This document shows, piece after piece, positions 44,239 through 53,752 of a DNA stretch of 62,105 nt. Source of the DNA: Streptococcus massiliensis DSM 18628. Lineage in GTDB: Bacteria; Bacillota; Bacilli; Lactobacillales; Streptococcaceae. Where the stretch lies: positions 3,341 through 65,445 of the forward strand of contig NZ_KB904398.1 of the NCBI RefSeq assembly GCF_000380065.1, given 5' to 3'. Made by a program: the position numbers and the translations under genes. The notes below the pieces were generated by a model. The model had not been told where the DNA came from. It saw nothing but the letters and a program-made list of their open reading frames with translations, and ran no database searches. Positions within the stretch are counted from its first letter, which is position 1. Each line of letters starts with the position of its first letter.

Positions 44239-45135
44239 ATGTACGGATTTTTTATCGTTATATTTGTCTTTTTGCTCGTCATTGTTTTAAGTGTTTTCCT
44301 GAGCGCTATTTATGTAGTGCGTCAGCAATCAGTAGCGATTATTGAACGTTTTGGTCGCTATCAAAGACTTAGCTCTAGTGGGATGCATTTTCGTCTGCCT
44401 TTGGGGATTGACAAAATTGCAGCGCGGGTTCAGCTTCGTCTTTTACAAAGTGAAATTATTGTTGAAACCAAGACACAAGACAATGTTTTTGTTACCATGA
44501 ATGTTGCAACACAATACCGTGTTAATGAAAATAATGTCACTGATGCTTACTACAAACTTATGCGTCCAGAGGCACAAATTAAGTCTTATATCGAAGACGC
44601 CCTACGTTCTTCAGTTCCTAAATTAACCTTGGATGAGCTCTTTGAGAAAAAGGACGAAATCGCCCTTGAAGTGCAAAAGCAAGTGGCAGAAGAAATGTCT
44701 ACTTACGGTTACATCATTGTTAAAACCTTGATTACCAAGGTTGAGCCAGATGCTGAAGTTAAGCAGTCCATGAATGAAATCAATGCCGCGCAACGTAAAC
44801 GTGTTGCCGCTCAAGAATTGGCCGAAGCCGACAAGATTAAGATTGTCACAGCAGCAGAAGCTGAGGCAGAAAAAGACCGTTTGCATGGGGTCGGTATTGC
44901 TGAGCAACGGAAAGCTATTGTTGATGGATTAGCTGATTCGATCAAAGAACTAAAAGGTGCCAATATTGAGTTAACAGAAGAACAGATTATGTCTATCCTT
45001 TTGACAAACCAATATTTGGACACTTTGAATAATTTTGCAGATAATAAAGGCAATAATACTCTCTTCTTACCAGCAAATCCAGAAGGGGTTGAGAGCATTC
45101 GGACACAAATTTTGTCAGCTTTAAAGGCAAAATGA
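44239..45135 (+). CDS. SPFH/Band 7 (stomatin-like) membrane protein
   Basis: A 298-residue protein. One N-terminal membrane helix (FFIVIFVFLLVIVLSVFLSA) is followed by the SPFH domain (VVRQQSVAIIERFGRYQRLSSSG ... VETKTQDNVFVTMNVATQYRV), then a long alanine/glutamate-rich coiled coil (AAQELAEADKIKIVTAAEAEAEKDR) and a C-terminal segment. Such proteins oligomerise and organise membrane microdomains. No NfeD partner gene is adjacent. It is monocistronic with an extended -10 promoter. The start is chosen by the ribosome site. Confidence 0.92.
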   Translation: MYGFFIVIFVFLLVIVLSVFLSAIYVVRQQSVAIIERFGRYQRLSSSGMHFRLPLGIDKIAARVQLRLLQSEIIVETKTQDNVFVTMNVATQYRVNENNVTDAYYKLMRPEAQIKSYIEDALRSSVPKLTLDELFEKKDEIALEVQKQVAEEMSTYGYIIVKTLITKVEPDAEVKQSMNEINAAQRKRVAAQELAEADKIKIVTAAEAEAEKDRLHGVGIAEQRKAIVDGLADSIKELKGANIELTEEQIMSILLTNQYLDTLNNFADNKGNNTLFLPANPEGVESIRTQILSALKAK

Positions 45136-45175
45136 TGAAAATTTGATTACGTTTTCATTTTACATGTTTAAACTA

Positions 45176-45204
45176 TTGACAAATGTCTGTTTTTTAGTTA
45201 GAAT
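45176..45204 (+). promoter_or_regulatory. Promoter of the 71-residue protein gene
   Basis: TTGACA (45176-45181), 17 bases, TAGAAT (45199-45204): near-consensus. Confidence 0.85.
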
Positions 45205-45241
45205 AAATATTCGGAAATAACTTTAATAGGAGAAGGTGCAC

Positions 45242-45457
45242 ATGGCGAAGTCTAACTTTGAAAAAGTAGAAGCAGTTGTCGGCTGGGTTCGTGATAAGAA
45301 GATCACAGGTTACCGTATTAGTAAAGAAACCAATGCGCGTGAAATGTCTATCATTGCCCTTGCTCAAGGTCGTGCAAAAGTGAAGAATATCTCTTTTGAA
45401 ACAGCTCTTGGTTTGATTGATTTCTATGAAAAAAATCACGAAAAATTTGAAAAATAA
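45242..45457 (+). CDS. Small conserved protein with minimal HTH-like pattern
   Basis: A 71-residue basic protein. KITGYRISKETNAREMSIIALAQGRAKVKNISFETALGLIDFYEKN reads like a short helix-turn-helix of the XRE kind, but without a full five-helix domain. I know no function. It has a near-consensus promoter, a strong AGGAGAAGG site and its own terminator, so it is probably well expressed as a single gene. The start is ATG 45242; the GTG two codons upstream lies too close to the ribosome site. Confidence 0.75.
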   Translation: MAKSNFEKVEAVVGWVRDKKITGYRISKETNAREMSIIALAQGRAKVKNISFETALGLIDFYEKNHEKFEK

Positions 45458-45467
45458 TGGTGATCGT

Positions 45468-45503
45468 AAAAGAGATTAGGAAATTATCCTAATCTCTTTT
45501 TTT
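45468..45503. terminator. Bidirectional terminator between convergent genes
   Basis: AAAGAGATTAGGA pairs with TCCTAATCTCTTT around a short loop, with T- and A-tracts on both sides. Confidence 0.94.
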
Positions 45504-45534
45504 GTACTTTAAATTCAATATATAGAATTTTTAT

Positions 45535-46275
45535 TTAGTGTAAGAAACGTTGCAAAAATTCCTTGGTGCGTTCTTCTTTTGGATTGGTAAAGATATCTTT
45601 AGGATTCCCTTCTTCGGCAATAACGCCCTTATCCATAAAGATAACGCGATCTGACACATCACGGGCAAATTCCATTTCGTGGGTCACGACGATCATGGTC
45701 AAGCCTTCTTTGGCCAGATCTTGCATGATTTTAAGAACTTCACCGACCATTTCAGGGTCTAGTGCTGAAGTTGGCTCGTCAAATAAAATGGCGTCAGGAT
45801 TCATAGAAAGGGCGCGTGCAATGGCTACTCGTTGTTTTTGTCCACCTGAGAGTTGTTTCGGTTTGGCTTGCCAGAAACGCTCACCCATGCCAACTTTTTC
45901 AAGATTTTCTTTGGCAATTTTCTCTGCTTCAGAACGATCGCGTTTGAGCACAGTGGTTTGGGCAACAATGGTATTTTCCAAGACATTGAGATTTTCAAAA
46001 AGATTGAAAGATTGAAAAACCATGCCTAGTTTTTCACGATAATGGGTCAGGTCATAGCCTTCTGCTAATACATTTGTCCCCTTGTAGTGAATTTCGCCAC
46101 CAGAAGGTTGTTCGAGAAGGTTAATAGAACGCAGGAGCGTTGATTTTCCACTACCAGAGCTTCCGATAATGGAGATAACTTCTCCTTCGTGAATAGTCAG
46201 TGAAATATCTTTTAAAACTTCGTTTTTTCCGAAGGATTTTTTGAGGTGTTTGATTTCGAGAATGGTTTTACTCAT
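45535..46275 (-). CDS. glnQ: Polar amino acid ABC transporter ATPase (GlnQ-type)
   Basis: A 246-residue ABC ATPase of the polar amino acid (PAAT) group: Walker [10 protein letters not shown], signature [15 protein letters not shown], Walker [15 protein letters not shown] and the switch [11 protein letters not shown]. It overlaps the permease/binding protein gene by 4 bases, forming a two-gene glutamine/polar amino acid importer. The exact substrate is uncertain, and the symbol is by family resemblance. Confidence 0.93.
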   Translation of the reverse strand: MSKTILEIKHLKKSFGKNEVLKDISLTIHEGEVISIIGSSGSGKSTLLRSINLLEQPSGGEIHYKGTNVLAEGYDLTHYREKLGMVFQSFNLFENLNVLENTIVAQTTVLKRDRSEAEKIAKENLEKVGMGERFWQAKPKQLSGGQKQRVAIARALSMNPDAILFDEPTSALDPEMVGEVLKIMQDLAKEGLTMIVVTHEMEFARDVSDRVIFMDKGVIAEEGNPKDIFTNPKEERTKEFLQRFLH

Positions 46276-47837
46276 GATTTCAACTCCTTCGTTTGCATTT
46301 GATTGGCGCCAGTTGTGTAATCGTCAGCATCTATTTTCTTTTCAATGTAGCGGAGAATCCGTGTTACTGTGAAAGTCAAGATAAAGTAGATCACTGCGAT
46401 AATGGTAAAGGTTTGGAAGTATTGGAAGGTTTGTGTTGCGACTGTATTTCCTGAGAAATAAAGCTCAACCACAGAGATTACATTAAGAACAGAGGTGTCC
46501 TTGATGTTGATAACAAATTCATTACCCGTTGCAGGTAGGATATTGCGGACGACTTGTGGTAAGACGACCTTGCGCATGGTTTGTCCGTGGGTCATACCAA
46601 GGGCTGTCGCCGCTTCAAATTGTCCTTTATCAACGGCGAAGATTCCCCCACGAACAATCTCACTCATGTAGGCGCCTGTGTTGATTGATACGATGAAAAT
46701 CGCAGCCCAAGTACGGTCAAGAGAGATGCCGAAGGCTTGAGCGGTTCCGTAGTAAATAACCATAGATTGTACAATCATAGGAGTGCCACGGAAGATTTCG
46801 ATATAGATATTTAGCAACCAACCAAAGGCTGTTTGGAGGCCTGCCATGACCTTGTTAGCTGCCTTTGGTGCAGTACGATAAACACCGATTAAGAGTCCGA
46901 TAATGAGACCAACGATAGTACCGACCATAGAGATGAGAAGGGTCATACCTGTTCCGCGCAGCAGGGCTTTCCAGTTTTCTGTGAGAATTTTTGTAACCTG
47001 CTGGAAGAAAGAAGTTTTTTCGTCTGTGCTATTGGTATCCACAGGCTGTTCTTTGATCATCTTGTCCATCAGAGCTACTTGGTCAGCTTGTGAAATTTTC
47101 TCAATCGCTGCATTGATTTGGCTGATACGATCGTCATTTTTGCGCAAACCAATGGCGATAGAGGCATCTTCTTCTCCGACTTCAAAGCCTTTTTTGAATT
47201 GAATCATTTTGAACTTGCTGTTGGCAGATTCAGCGGTTAAGGCTTCGGGGCGTTCTGAGACATAGGCATCAATTACGCCAGACTCAAGTGCCTGCCGCAT
47301 TTGAGCGAAGTCTTGCATGGCCGTTTCTTTTTTTGCACCTGTGAGTTGGGAGATGAGGTTGTAGAGGTAAACGCCTTGTTGAGAGGTCACCTTTGCGCCG
47401 TCAAAGTCTGCTAAAGTTTTGGCATTCGCAAACTTGCCATCTTTTTTGACCACCATGACAGGTTCACTAGTGTAATAGCTGCTTGAAAAGGCAATTTCTT
47501 TTTTACGTTCAGCGGTGGGGCTCATACCAGCAATAATCATGTCGATTTTACCAGAAGTTAGAGCAGGAATCAGTCCATTCCAAGATATTTTAACGACTAG
47601 TGGTTTTTTGCCAAGTTCTTCAGCGATTTTCTTAGCGATTTGTACATCGTAACCGTTGGCATACTGCTTGGTTCCCTCAATGGGAACTGCACCATTTTCG
47701 TCATTGTCTTGGGTCCAGTTGAAGGGAGCGTAGGCTGCCTCCATTCCGATACGTAGATAGTCGTCTGCTTGAGCAGCTGACATGGCACCGAAAGTCACCA
47801 AGAGTATCGCGAAAAGACTGAGAATATATTTTTTCAT
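46272..47837 (-). CDS. glnP: Amino acid ABC transporter, fused substrate-binding and permease protein
   Basis: A 521-residue fusion. A signal segment [24 protein letters not shown] is followed by a type 3 periplasmic-binding domain (about 25-265, [18 protein letters not shown] start). Then comes a HisM-type permease with about five helices (about 285-500), including the EAA loop [21 protein letters not shown]. Streptococcal GlnP-type proteins share this fusion. It works with the adjacent ATPase. AGGAGATATC precedes the ATG at 47837. The promoter on the minus strand is TTGAAA (47898-47893), 16 bases, TATAAT (47876-47871). Confidence 0.93.
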   Translation of the reverse strand: MKKYILSLFAILLVTFGAMSAAQADDYLRIGMEAAYAPFNWTQDNDENGAVPIEGTKQYANGYDVQIAKKIAEELGKKPLVVKISWNGLIPALTSGKIDMIIAGMSPTAERKKEIAFSSSYYTSEPVMVVKKDGKFANAKTLADFDGAKVTSQQGVYLYNLISQLTGAKKETAMQDFAQMRQALESGVIDAYVSERPEALTAESANSKFKMIQFKKGFEVGEEDASIAIGLRKNDDRISQINAAIEKISQADQVALMDKMIKEQPVDTNSTDEKTSFFQQVTKILTENWKALLRGTGMTLLISMVGTIVGLIIGLLIGVYRTAPKAANKVMAGLQTAFGWLLNIYIEIFRGTPMIVQSMVIYYGTAQAFGISLDRTWAAIFIVSINTGAYMSEIVRGGIFAVDKGQFEAATALGMTHGQTMRKVVLPQVVRNILPATGNEFVINIKDTSVLNVISVVELYFSGNTVATQTFQYFQTFTIIAVIYFILTFTVTRILRYIEKKIDADDYTTGANQMQTKELKS

Positions 47838-47927
47838 GATATCTCCTATGTAGAAAGTTGATCCTTGTCATTATACATTAAAAATCGGTACATTTCAATA
47901 TTGGTAACCCCTTACTTGTAGAAAAAT

Positions 47928-47935
47928 GTTATAAT
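47928..47935 (+). promoter_or_regulatory. Extended -10 promoter for the DUF2207 gene
   Basis: TG-T-TATAAT ending at 47935, with no clear -35. AGAGGAGGGAA lies before the start. Confidence 0.65.
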
Positions 47936-47961
47936 AATGTAGACAAGAGGAGGGAATTTAT

Positions 47962-49848
47962 ATGAAAAAGTTTCTGTCAATTTTTCTTTTACTTCTTTCG
48001 TGTATCTGTGTAGGTACGACGGTGCGGGCAGATGATGGTCCAGACTACACTATTCAGTCTTATAAGGGGATTTTACACCTGACGGATAAAAACACAGCGA
48101 CTTATGAAGAAACTGTGACCTATCACTTTGATAGTTCCTATAATGGGCAAATCATTACTTTGGGAAGTGCAGGCAATATGCCCACAGGTTTCAAAATTCT
48201 GCCAAATCCTCAGGTAGAAGTTGCTGGACGTGGAAAAGTAACCAGTGAAGTCACTTCACTAGGAGATGGTTATCAAGTTAAGGTTTATAATAGCGGCGAA
48301 AGTGGAGACACAGTCATTGTAACCGTTACTTGGCAACTTGAAAACATACTTTTCGCCTATCAAGATATAGCTGAACTTAACTGGACGCCAATTAGCGATT
48401 GGGATCAGGCTTTAGAGAGTGTTGTTCTGGAAGTGAAGGGACTGAATAGTCAAGCGAGCAAGCTCTATGCACATACCGGATATTTTGGGAAAGAGCCGCT
48501 TGTTGAACAAAATGGGTCAACTTTTAGGGTGGAATTTGGTCGATTAGACGGTGGTAGGAAACTGGAACTTCATGGTTATTGGACGATAGATGCTTTAGCT
48601 AGTGATGTAGCAGATCGTAGCTCCGAAGAAAATTTACCAAAGTTCCAGCAAACTGAGGAAAAGATTAGCAAGCGAAGACAGCAACTTCATCTCTTGTTCT
48701 ATCAAGTTTTTCCGGCTGGTTTATTAGTTGGTCTGGTTTTAGCGTTGATTCTTTTTGTTCGCTTTAAGCTGGGAATTCGTCCGCGAGTTCATTTTCCTGA
48801 TAATGCTCGTTTGTATGAGGCGCCAGACGATTGGTCACCGCTTTTGGTTGCGGAACAAGTCTATTCCGTCGATATGCGTGAGGTCAATCCTGTAATCAAG
48901 GCACAATCCACACTTTCTTTTGGGAATATTGTTCAAGCGACTTTGCTAGACCTGATTGACCGAAAAATTCTGACCATTGAGGGAAAGGGCAGAGAGGCTG
49001 TGCTAGTTAGGCAAGCAGGTTCTCATACTGCTAGCGAAGCAGAGCTTGCTCTACTTCGAATGGCTATGGGAGATGAAAATCGTCTTGCCATTGAGGATCT
49101 TTTCCAAGCTTATGATATGGGCGATTTGGAGAAAAATAGTAGAACTGAAGAGCGAGTACGCAGGGAAGGTCAGGCTATGGTGAGACGTTTTGAAGAGGAT
49201 CTAGGAACCATAGCGGATGCTGTCATTGCTGAAAAAGAAAAGCTGAAACTTACTAGCTTTTATCGAGAGTTAAGTGGGTCAGAAAAGATAAGTTGCCAGA
49301 CTTCTCGCCTGTTAGCAGTAATAGTAGCAGGTCTAGCTGCTGTGATTTCAACCCTATTTTACTTTAAATACCACGTTCTTACTTGGCAGTACCCGCTTTT
49401 GTTTTTATTGGGAACAGGTTTAGGTTATTTTATCTATATTGCAAGTGCGACTCCGTTAAAGGATGGTGTGATTTCAGACCAAGGAGCAGAAGGTTACTAT
49501 CACTGGCAAAGTTTTCGGAATATGCTGCGGGATATTGCCAAACTAGATAAAACAGAATTGGAAGGAATTGTCCTTTGGAATCGCCTGCTTGTTTATGCGA
49601 CCCTCTTTGGATATGCCAAGGAAGTCAGTCGAGTTATGAAATTACGGGAGATTCATCTGGAAAATCCAGACATGGATCAGTTCGCTTATATGAACCTAAG
49701 TAATTCCCTAGCTTACAGTGTCAGCAACCTCAATAGTTACGGAGAGGCAGCAACAAGTGCCAGCCATTTCTCTGTTTCGTCTGGCAGTAGCTCTATTAGT
49801 GGAGGCTTCTCCGGTGGCGGAGGCGGCGGGGGTGGCGGCGCCTTCTAA
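47962..49848 (+). CDS. DUF2207 family membrane protein
   Basis: A 628-residue protein. A signal peptide (MKKFLSIFLLLLSCICVGTTVRA) is followed by an extracellular beta-rich DUF2207 domain of about 200 residues (DYTIQSYKGILHLTDKNTATYEE), one membrane helix near 240-265, a cytoplasmic region, two more helices near 450-495 and a C-terminal glycine-rich tail (SGGFSGGGGGGGGGAF). Such tails are common in DUF2207 proteins. Function unknown, presumed envelope. It is divergent from glnP. Confidence 0.9.
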   Translation: MKKFLSIFLLLLSCICVGTTVRADDGPDYTIQSYKGILHLTDKNTATYEETVTYHFDSSYNGQIITLGSAGNMPTGFKILPNPQVEVAGRGKVTSEVTSLGDGYQVKVYNSGESGDTVIVTVTWQLENILFAYQDIAELNWTPISDWDQALESVVLEVKGLNSQASKLYAHTGYFGKEPLVEQNGSTFRVEFGRLDGGRKLELHGYWTIDALASDVADRSSEENLPKFQQTEEKISKRRQQLHLLFYQVFPAGLLVGLVLALILFVRFKLGIRPRVHFPDNARLYEAPDDWSPLLVAEQVYSVDMREVNPVIKAQSTLSFGNIVQATLLDLIDRKILTIEGKGREAVLVRQAGSHTASEAELALLRMAMGDENRLAIEDLFQAYDMGDLEKNSRTEERVRREGQAMVRRFEEDLGTIADAVIAEKEKLKLTSFYRELSGSEKISCQTSRLLAVIVAGLAAVISTLFYFKYHVLTWQYPLLFLLGTGLGYFIYIASATPLKDGVISDQGAEGYYHWQSFRNMLRDIAKLDKTELEGIVLWNRLLVYATLFGYAKEVSRVMKLREIHLENPDMDQFAYMNLSNSLAYSVSNLNSYGEAATSASHFSVSSGSSSISGGFSGGGGGGGGGAF

Positions 49849-49936
49849 AATATGGTATACTGTCTTCTAGCGTGGAGTCTGTTTTTAGCAGAATTTTTGC
49901 CAGTGAATGATTTATAAATAAGATTGGAGAGACGTG

Positions 49937-50779
49937 ATGTTTATCATTGAAATTCTAAAGGCAATTTTATATGGAATTGTCGAAGGAATTACAGAGTGGT
50001 TGCCAATTTCAAGTACGGGTCACTTGATCTTGGTAGAAGAATTTGTCAAGTTTAAAAATGCCAATGCGCCCTTTCTTAGCATGTTTAATGTAGTAATTCA
50101 GCTAGGGGCTATCCTCGCGGTTGTTGTCATTTATTTTGATAAATTAAATCCTTTCAAGCTGGGGAAAACAGCCCGCGAAATACAAAAGACTTGGCAGCTT
50201 TGGGCGAAAGTTGTCATTGCAGCAGCGCCAGCCGCGATTATCGGTTTACCCTTAGATAACTGGTTTGAAAAACATTTTCACAATTTTGTTTCGGTAGCTC
50301 TGATGCTGATTATCTACGGGGTTGCTTTTATCTATTTGGAAAAGCGCAATAGAGACATCGAGCCTGAGATTACAAATCTTGAGAAATTGCCTTATAAAAC
50401 AGCGCTTTATATTGGTTTGTTTCAAGTTCTTTCACTCTTTCCGGGAACCAGCCGCTCTGGCGCAACGATTGTTGGAGGTTTGCTCAATGGGACGAGCCGC
50501 TCTGTTGTGACTGAGTTTACTTTCTATCTAGGGATTCCAGTCATGTTTGGTGCCAGTGCTTTGAAAATTCTCAAGTTTTTCTTGGGTGGCAATGCTCTAA
50601 ACTTTGGACAACTAGTAATCCTTTTGGTTGCCTGTGCAGTTGCTTTCGGAGTCAGCCTTTACGTCATTCGTTTCCTAACGGACTATGTGAAAAAGCATGA
50701 TTTTACTGTCTTTGGTAAATATCGAATTGGCCTAGGTCTTCTTCTTTTAACTTATGCTTTCATCAAAATTTTCATTTAA
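49937..50779 (+). CDS. uppP: Undecaprenyl-diphosphatase UppP (BacA)
   Basis: A 280-residue integral membrane phosphatase with about eight helices. The two active-site motifs are [17 protein letters not shown] (residues about 16-32) and [14 protein letters not shown] (about 168-181). It recycles undecaprenyl pyrophosphate for peptidoglycan synthesis and contributes to bacitracin tolerance. ATG 49937 is preferred over the in-frame GTG 49934 for spacing to GGAGAG. It is monocistronic with a terminator. Confidence 0.96.
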   Translation: MFIIEILKAILYGIVEGITEWLPISSTGHLILVEEFVKFKNANAPFLSMFNVVIQLGAILAVVVIYFDKLNPFKLGKTAREIQKTWQLWAKVVIAAAPAAIIGLPLDNWFEKHFHNFVSVALMLIIYGVAFIYLEKRNRDIEPEITNLEKLPYKTALYIGLFQVLSLFPGTSRSGATIVGGLLNGTSRSVVTEFTFYLGIPVMFGASALKILKFFLGGNALNFGQLVILLVACAVAFGVSLYVIRFLTDYVKKHDFTVFGKYRIGLGLLLLTYAFIKIFI

Positions 50780-50783
50780 AATG

Positions 50784-50806
50784 CAGCAGTTTACTCTGCT
50801 GTTTTT
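50784..50806 (+). terminator. uppP terminator
   Basis: CAGCAG-N6-CTGCTG followed by TTTTT. Confidence 0.88.
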
Positions 50807-50823
50807 AAATGGCGAGCTAAGTT

Positions 50824-50852
50824 TTGAAAAAAACTGTTTTTTCTAGTATAAT
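50824..50852 (+). promoter_or_regulatory. mecA-rgpG promoter
   Basis: TTGAAA (50824-50829), 17 bases, TATAAT (50847-50852). Confidence 0.82.
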
Positions 50853-50882
50853 AAAAGGACTGATAGCGCGAGGTGATACAGG

Positions 50883-51620
50883 ATGAAAATGAAACAAATT
50901 AGTGATTCAACGATTAAAATCACAATCAAATTAGAAGATTTAGAAGAACGCGGGATGGACTTATCAGACTTTTTAGTTCCGCAAGAAAAGACAGAAGAGT
51001 TTTTCTACGCTATTTTAGAGGAGTTGGAAATGCCGGAAAACTTTTTAGATAGCGGTATGCTTAGTTTTCGGGTAACTCCTAAAAGCGATCGTCTGGATGT
51101 TTTTGTGACCAAATCAAATATTGATAAGCATTTGAACTTTGGTGATTTGGGCGAATTGCCGGATCTTGAGGAACTCTCTCACATGTCGCCAGACGATTTT
51201 ATTAAAACTCTAGAAAAAACGATTGGCGAGAAGACGCAAGCTGACATTGAAGCGATTGAAAGTTTGGCAAAAGTTGAAGCTGAAGAAGATGATGAAGCAA
51301 GTCAAGAGGATACAGTAGAGCCGGATCGTTATATCTACTACATCTTGCAGTTTTCAAATCTAACTGAGACGGTAGCTTATGTAAAAACCGTAGATTTTGA
51401 GGTGGACACTTCAGAACTCTACAAGATGGACAATCATTATTTTCTAACGATTTTGGTAGATTTAGAAAACAAGCCTAGTGCCTATCCAACATGGTTGCTT
51501 GCTCGGATGCGTGAGTACGCTGACGATACGGATATGACACGCGCTGTCTTGCAAGAGCACGGTAGGGCGATTTTAGTCGGTGAGGCGATTTCTCGTCTAC
51601 GTGAGGTTGCGAGCGTATGA
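50883..51620 (+). CDS. mecA: Adaptor protein MecA
   Basis: A 245-residue ClpC adaptor that targets proteins such as ComX/ComK for degradation. The N-terminal substrate domain begins MKMKQISDSTIKITIKLEDLEERGMDLSDFL. An acidic linker lies near 110-145 (EAEEDDEASQEDT). The C-terminal ClpC-binding domain has YYILQFSNLTETVAYVKTV. In streptococci MecA-ClpC limits competence. It overlaps rgpG by 4 bases. Confidence 0.95.
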   Translation: MKMKQISDSTIKITIKLEDLEERGMDLSDFLVPQEKTEEFFYAILEELEMPENFLDSGMLSFRVTPKSDRLDVFVTKSNIDKHLNFGDLGELPDLEELSHMSPDDFIKTLEKTIGEKTQADIEAIESLAKVEAEEDDEASQEDTVEPDRYIYYILQFSNLTETVAYVKTVDFEVDTSELYKMDNHYFLTILVDLENKPSAYPTWLLARMREYADDTDMTRAVLQEHGRAILVGEAISRLREVASV

Positions 51621-52777
51621 TGAGTTTTTCACTGAAATATGTGTTTGTACTAATCGGAACTTTTTTGTTAGCAGTCATGGCTACTCCTTTAGTAAAGCTT
51701 CTGGCTTTTCGGATTGGAGCGGTTGATTATCCCAATGCTCGTCGAATAAATAAAAAACCAATGCCCAGTAGCGGCGGTCTAGCTGTTGTACTTGCATTCT
51801 CAATCACAAGCCTTTTTATTCTACCAACTATTGTTCCCATTACCCAACGCGGGGTTGATTACTTTCATTATATTTGGCCGGTTGTTTTGAGTGGTGCTAT
51901 CGTTGCCCTTACTGGTCTAATTGATGATGTGAAAGAGCTCAGTCCAAGAAAAAAGATGGCAGGAATTGTCCTAGCAGCTTCTCTGATTTGGTTTTTAACC
52001 GATTTTCGTCTAAGTAATTTTAAAATTCCTTTCGGTGGGCCGATGCTCCATTTTGCGCCCTGGTTGTCTTTTATTTTAACAATCATTTGGATCGTTTCTA
52101 TTACCAATGCCATGAACTTGATTGATGGTTTAGACGGTTTGGTCAGCGGCGTTTCTATTATTTCCCTTATGACCATGGGGCTGGTGTCTTATTTCTTTTT
52201 GCCAGTGCCAAATCTCTTTTTGACTTTAACGATTTTTGTTTTAGTGGCAGCGATTGTGGGCTTTTTCCCTTACAATTATCACCCGGCAATTATCTATGGA
52301 GGTGATACGGGGGCGCTCTTTATCGGGTTTATGATTGCGGATCTGTCCCTGCAAGGATTAAAAAATGCGACTGCGGTTGCAGTGGTGACGCCCATGATTA
52401 TTTTAGGTGTACCGATTGCAGATACTTTTTTGGCAATCGTGCGGCGAACCCTTTCAGGTCAGAAATTCTACGAGCCAGACAAACGGCATCTCCATCATAG
52501 ACTACTTTCACTCGGTTTAACTCATCGAGGAACCGTGTTGGTTATCTACGGGATTTCTTTTCTCTTTGCTATGATTTCTCTTTTGCTTAATGTTTCCAGT
52601 CGACTAGGAGGAATACTCTTAATTATCGGTCTTCTCTTGGGAATTGAACTGTTGGCAGAAGTGATTGGAATTTTAGGAGTAAATCGTACGCCTTTGTTGA
52701 ATATTTTGCGCTTTATTGGAAACTCTGCTTACCGTGAGGAAGTGAGGCAAAGTCGTCGTAAGAAGCAGGGTAAATAA
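51617..52777 (+). CDS. rgpG: Undecaprenyl-phosphate N-acetylglucosaminyl-1-phosphate transferase (RgpG/TagO-like)
   Basis: A 386-residue polyprenyl-phosphate HexNAc-1-P transferase with about eleven helices. Motifs are GLIDDVKELSPRKKM (DD pair), NAMNLIDGLDGLVSGVS, the GGDTGALFIGF region and the late HLHHRLL histidine loop. It starts rhamnan or teichoic-type polysaccharide synthesis on the lipid carrier. The mecA-rgpG order is conserved in streptococci. ATG at 51617 or 51620; the first overlaps the mecA stop. A terminator follows. Confidence 0.94.
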   Translation: MMSFSLKYVFVLIGTFLLAVMATPLVKLLAFRIGAVDYPNARRINKKPMPSSGGLAVVLAFSITSLFILPTIVPITQRGVDYFHYIWPVVLSGAIVALTGLIDDVKELSPRKKMAGIVLAASLIWFLTDFRLSNFKIPFGGPMLHFAPWLSFILTIIWIVSITNAMNLIDGLDGLVSGVSIISLMTMGLVSYFFLPVPNLFLTLTIFVLVAAIVGFFPYNYHPAIIYGGDTGALFIGFMIADLSLQGLKNATAVAVVTPMIILGVPIADTFLAIVRRTLSGQKFYEPDKRHLHHRLLSLGLTHRGTVLVIYGISFLFAMISLLLNVSSRLGGILLIIGLLLGIELLAEVIGILGVNRTPLLNILRFIGNSAYREEVRQSRRKKQGK

Positions 52778-52796
52778 AATCGTCTGTAATCAAAAT

Positions 52797-52820
52797 AAAA
52801 GCCTTCCGGGCTTTTTTTTG
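52797..52820 (+). terminator. rgpG terminator
   Basis: AAAAGCC-TTCC-GGGCTTTT with eight T. The suf promoter -10 (TGC-TATAAT, 52819-52827) begins at its edge. Confidence 0.88.
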
Positions 52821-52827
52821 CTATAAT
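52819..52827 (+). promoter_or_regulatory. suf operon extended -10 promoter
   Basis: TGC-TATAAT starting at the last bases of the upstream terminator T-tract, with no separate -35. Confidence 0.7.
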
Positions 52828-52868
52828 AATGGGGAAGGAAGAATGTCATATGCTAGAAAGGAAAAGAT

Positions 52869-53639
52869 ATGTCAATTTTAGAAATCAAAGACCTTCATGT
52901 TGAGATTGAAGGAAAGAAAATCCTTAAAGGGGTCAACCTGACCTTGAAAACGGGAGAAGTCGCGGCTATCATGGGGCCAAACGGAACAGGGAAGTCCACC
53001 TTGTCGGCTGCAATCATGGGAAATCCAAACTATGAAGTGACCCAAGGAGAGGTGTTGTTCGATGGCGTCAATGTCTTGGAGCTGGAAGTAGACGAGCGCG
53101 CCCGTATGGGGCTTTTCTTGGCCATGCAGTATCCGAGCGAAATTCCAGGCATTACCAATGCTGAATTTTTGCGGGCTGCCATGAACGCGGGCAAGGAAGA
53201 TGACGAGAAAATATCTGTTCGCGATTTCATCATGAAATTGGACGAAAAAATGGAATTGCTCAACATGAAAGAAGAAATGGCTGAGCGTTACCTCAATGAA
53301 GGCTTTTCTGGCGGTGAGAAAAAACGCAATGAAATCCTGCAACTCTTGATGTTGGAGCCGACTTTTGCCTTGCTTGACGAAATCGATTCTGGTCTGGACA
53401 TCGATGCGCTTAAAGTCGTCTCAAAAGGGGTTAATGCCATGCGCGGTGAGGGCTTTGGTGCCATGATTATCACCCACTACCAACGCTTGCTCAATTATAT
53501 CGTGCCCGATGTGGTTCACGTCATGATGGACGGTCGCGTGGTTGTCAGCGGTGGCCCAGAATTAGCTACTCGCTTGGAGCGCGAAGGCTATGCCAAGTTG
53601 GCAGAAGAATTAGGCTACGAATATCAGGAAGAAGGTTAA
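52869..53639 (+). CDS. sufC: Fe-S cluster assembly ATPase SufC
   Basis: A 256-residue ABC-type ATPase of the SufBCD scaffold. Walker A is GPNGTGKST, the signature is FSGGEKKRNEI, Walker B is FALLDEIDSGLD and the switch is ITHYQRLLNYI. It is the first gene of sufCDSUB. Its ATP hydrolysis drives conformational change in SufB-SufD for cluster building. GAAAGGAAAAG precedes the start. Confidence 0.97.
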   Translation: MSILEIKDLHVEIEGKKILKGVNLTLKTGEVAAIMGPNGTGKSTLSAAIMGNPNYEVTQGEVLFDGVNVLELEVDERARMGLFLAMQYPSEIPGITNAEFLRAAMNAGKEDDEKISVRDFIMKLDEKMELLNMKEEMAERYLNEGFSGGEKKRNEILQLLMLEPTFALLDEIDSGLDIDALKVVSKGVNAMRGEGFGAMIITHYQRLLNYIVPDVVHVMMDGRVVVSGGPELATRLEREGYAKLAEELGYEYQEEG

Positions 53640-53752
53640 GGAAAAGCGTCAAATCTGGTCTGGATAGACTGGAGAAGTGGCGCTCTCCTTTTATTCGAGC
53701 TGATGAGAAAGAGCGATGAGGCTCTTTTGGCAAAATCTTACAGGAGAAAATC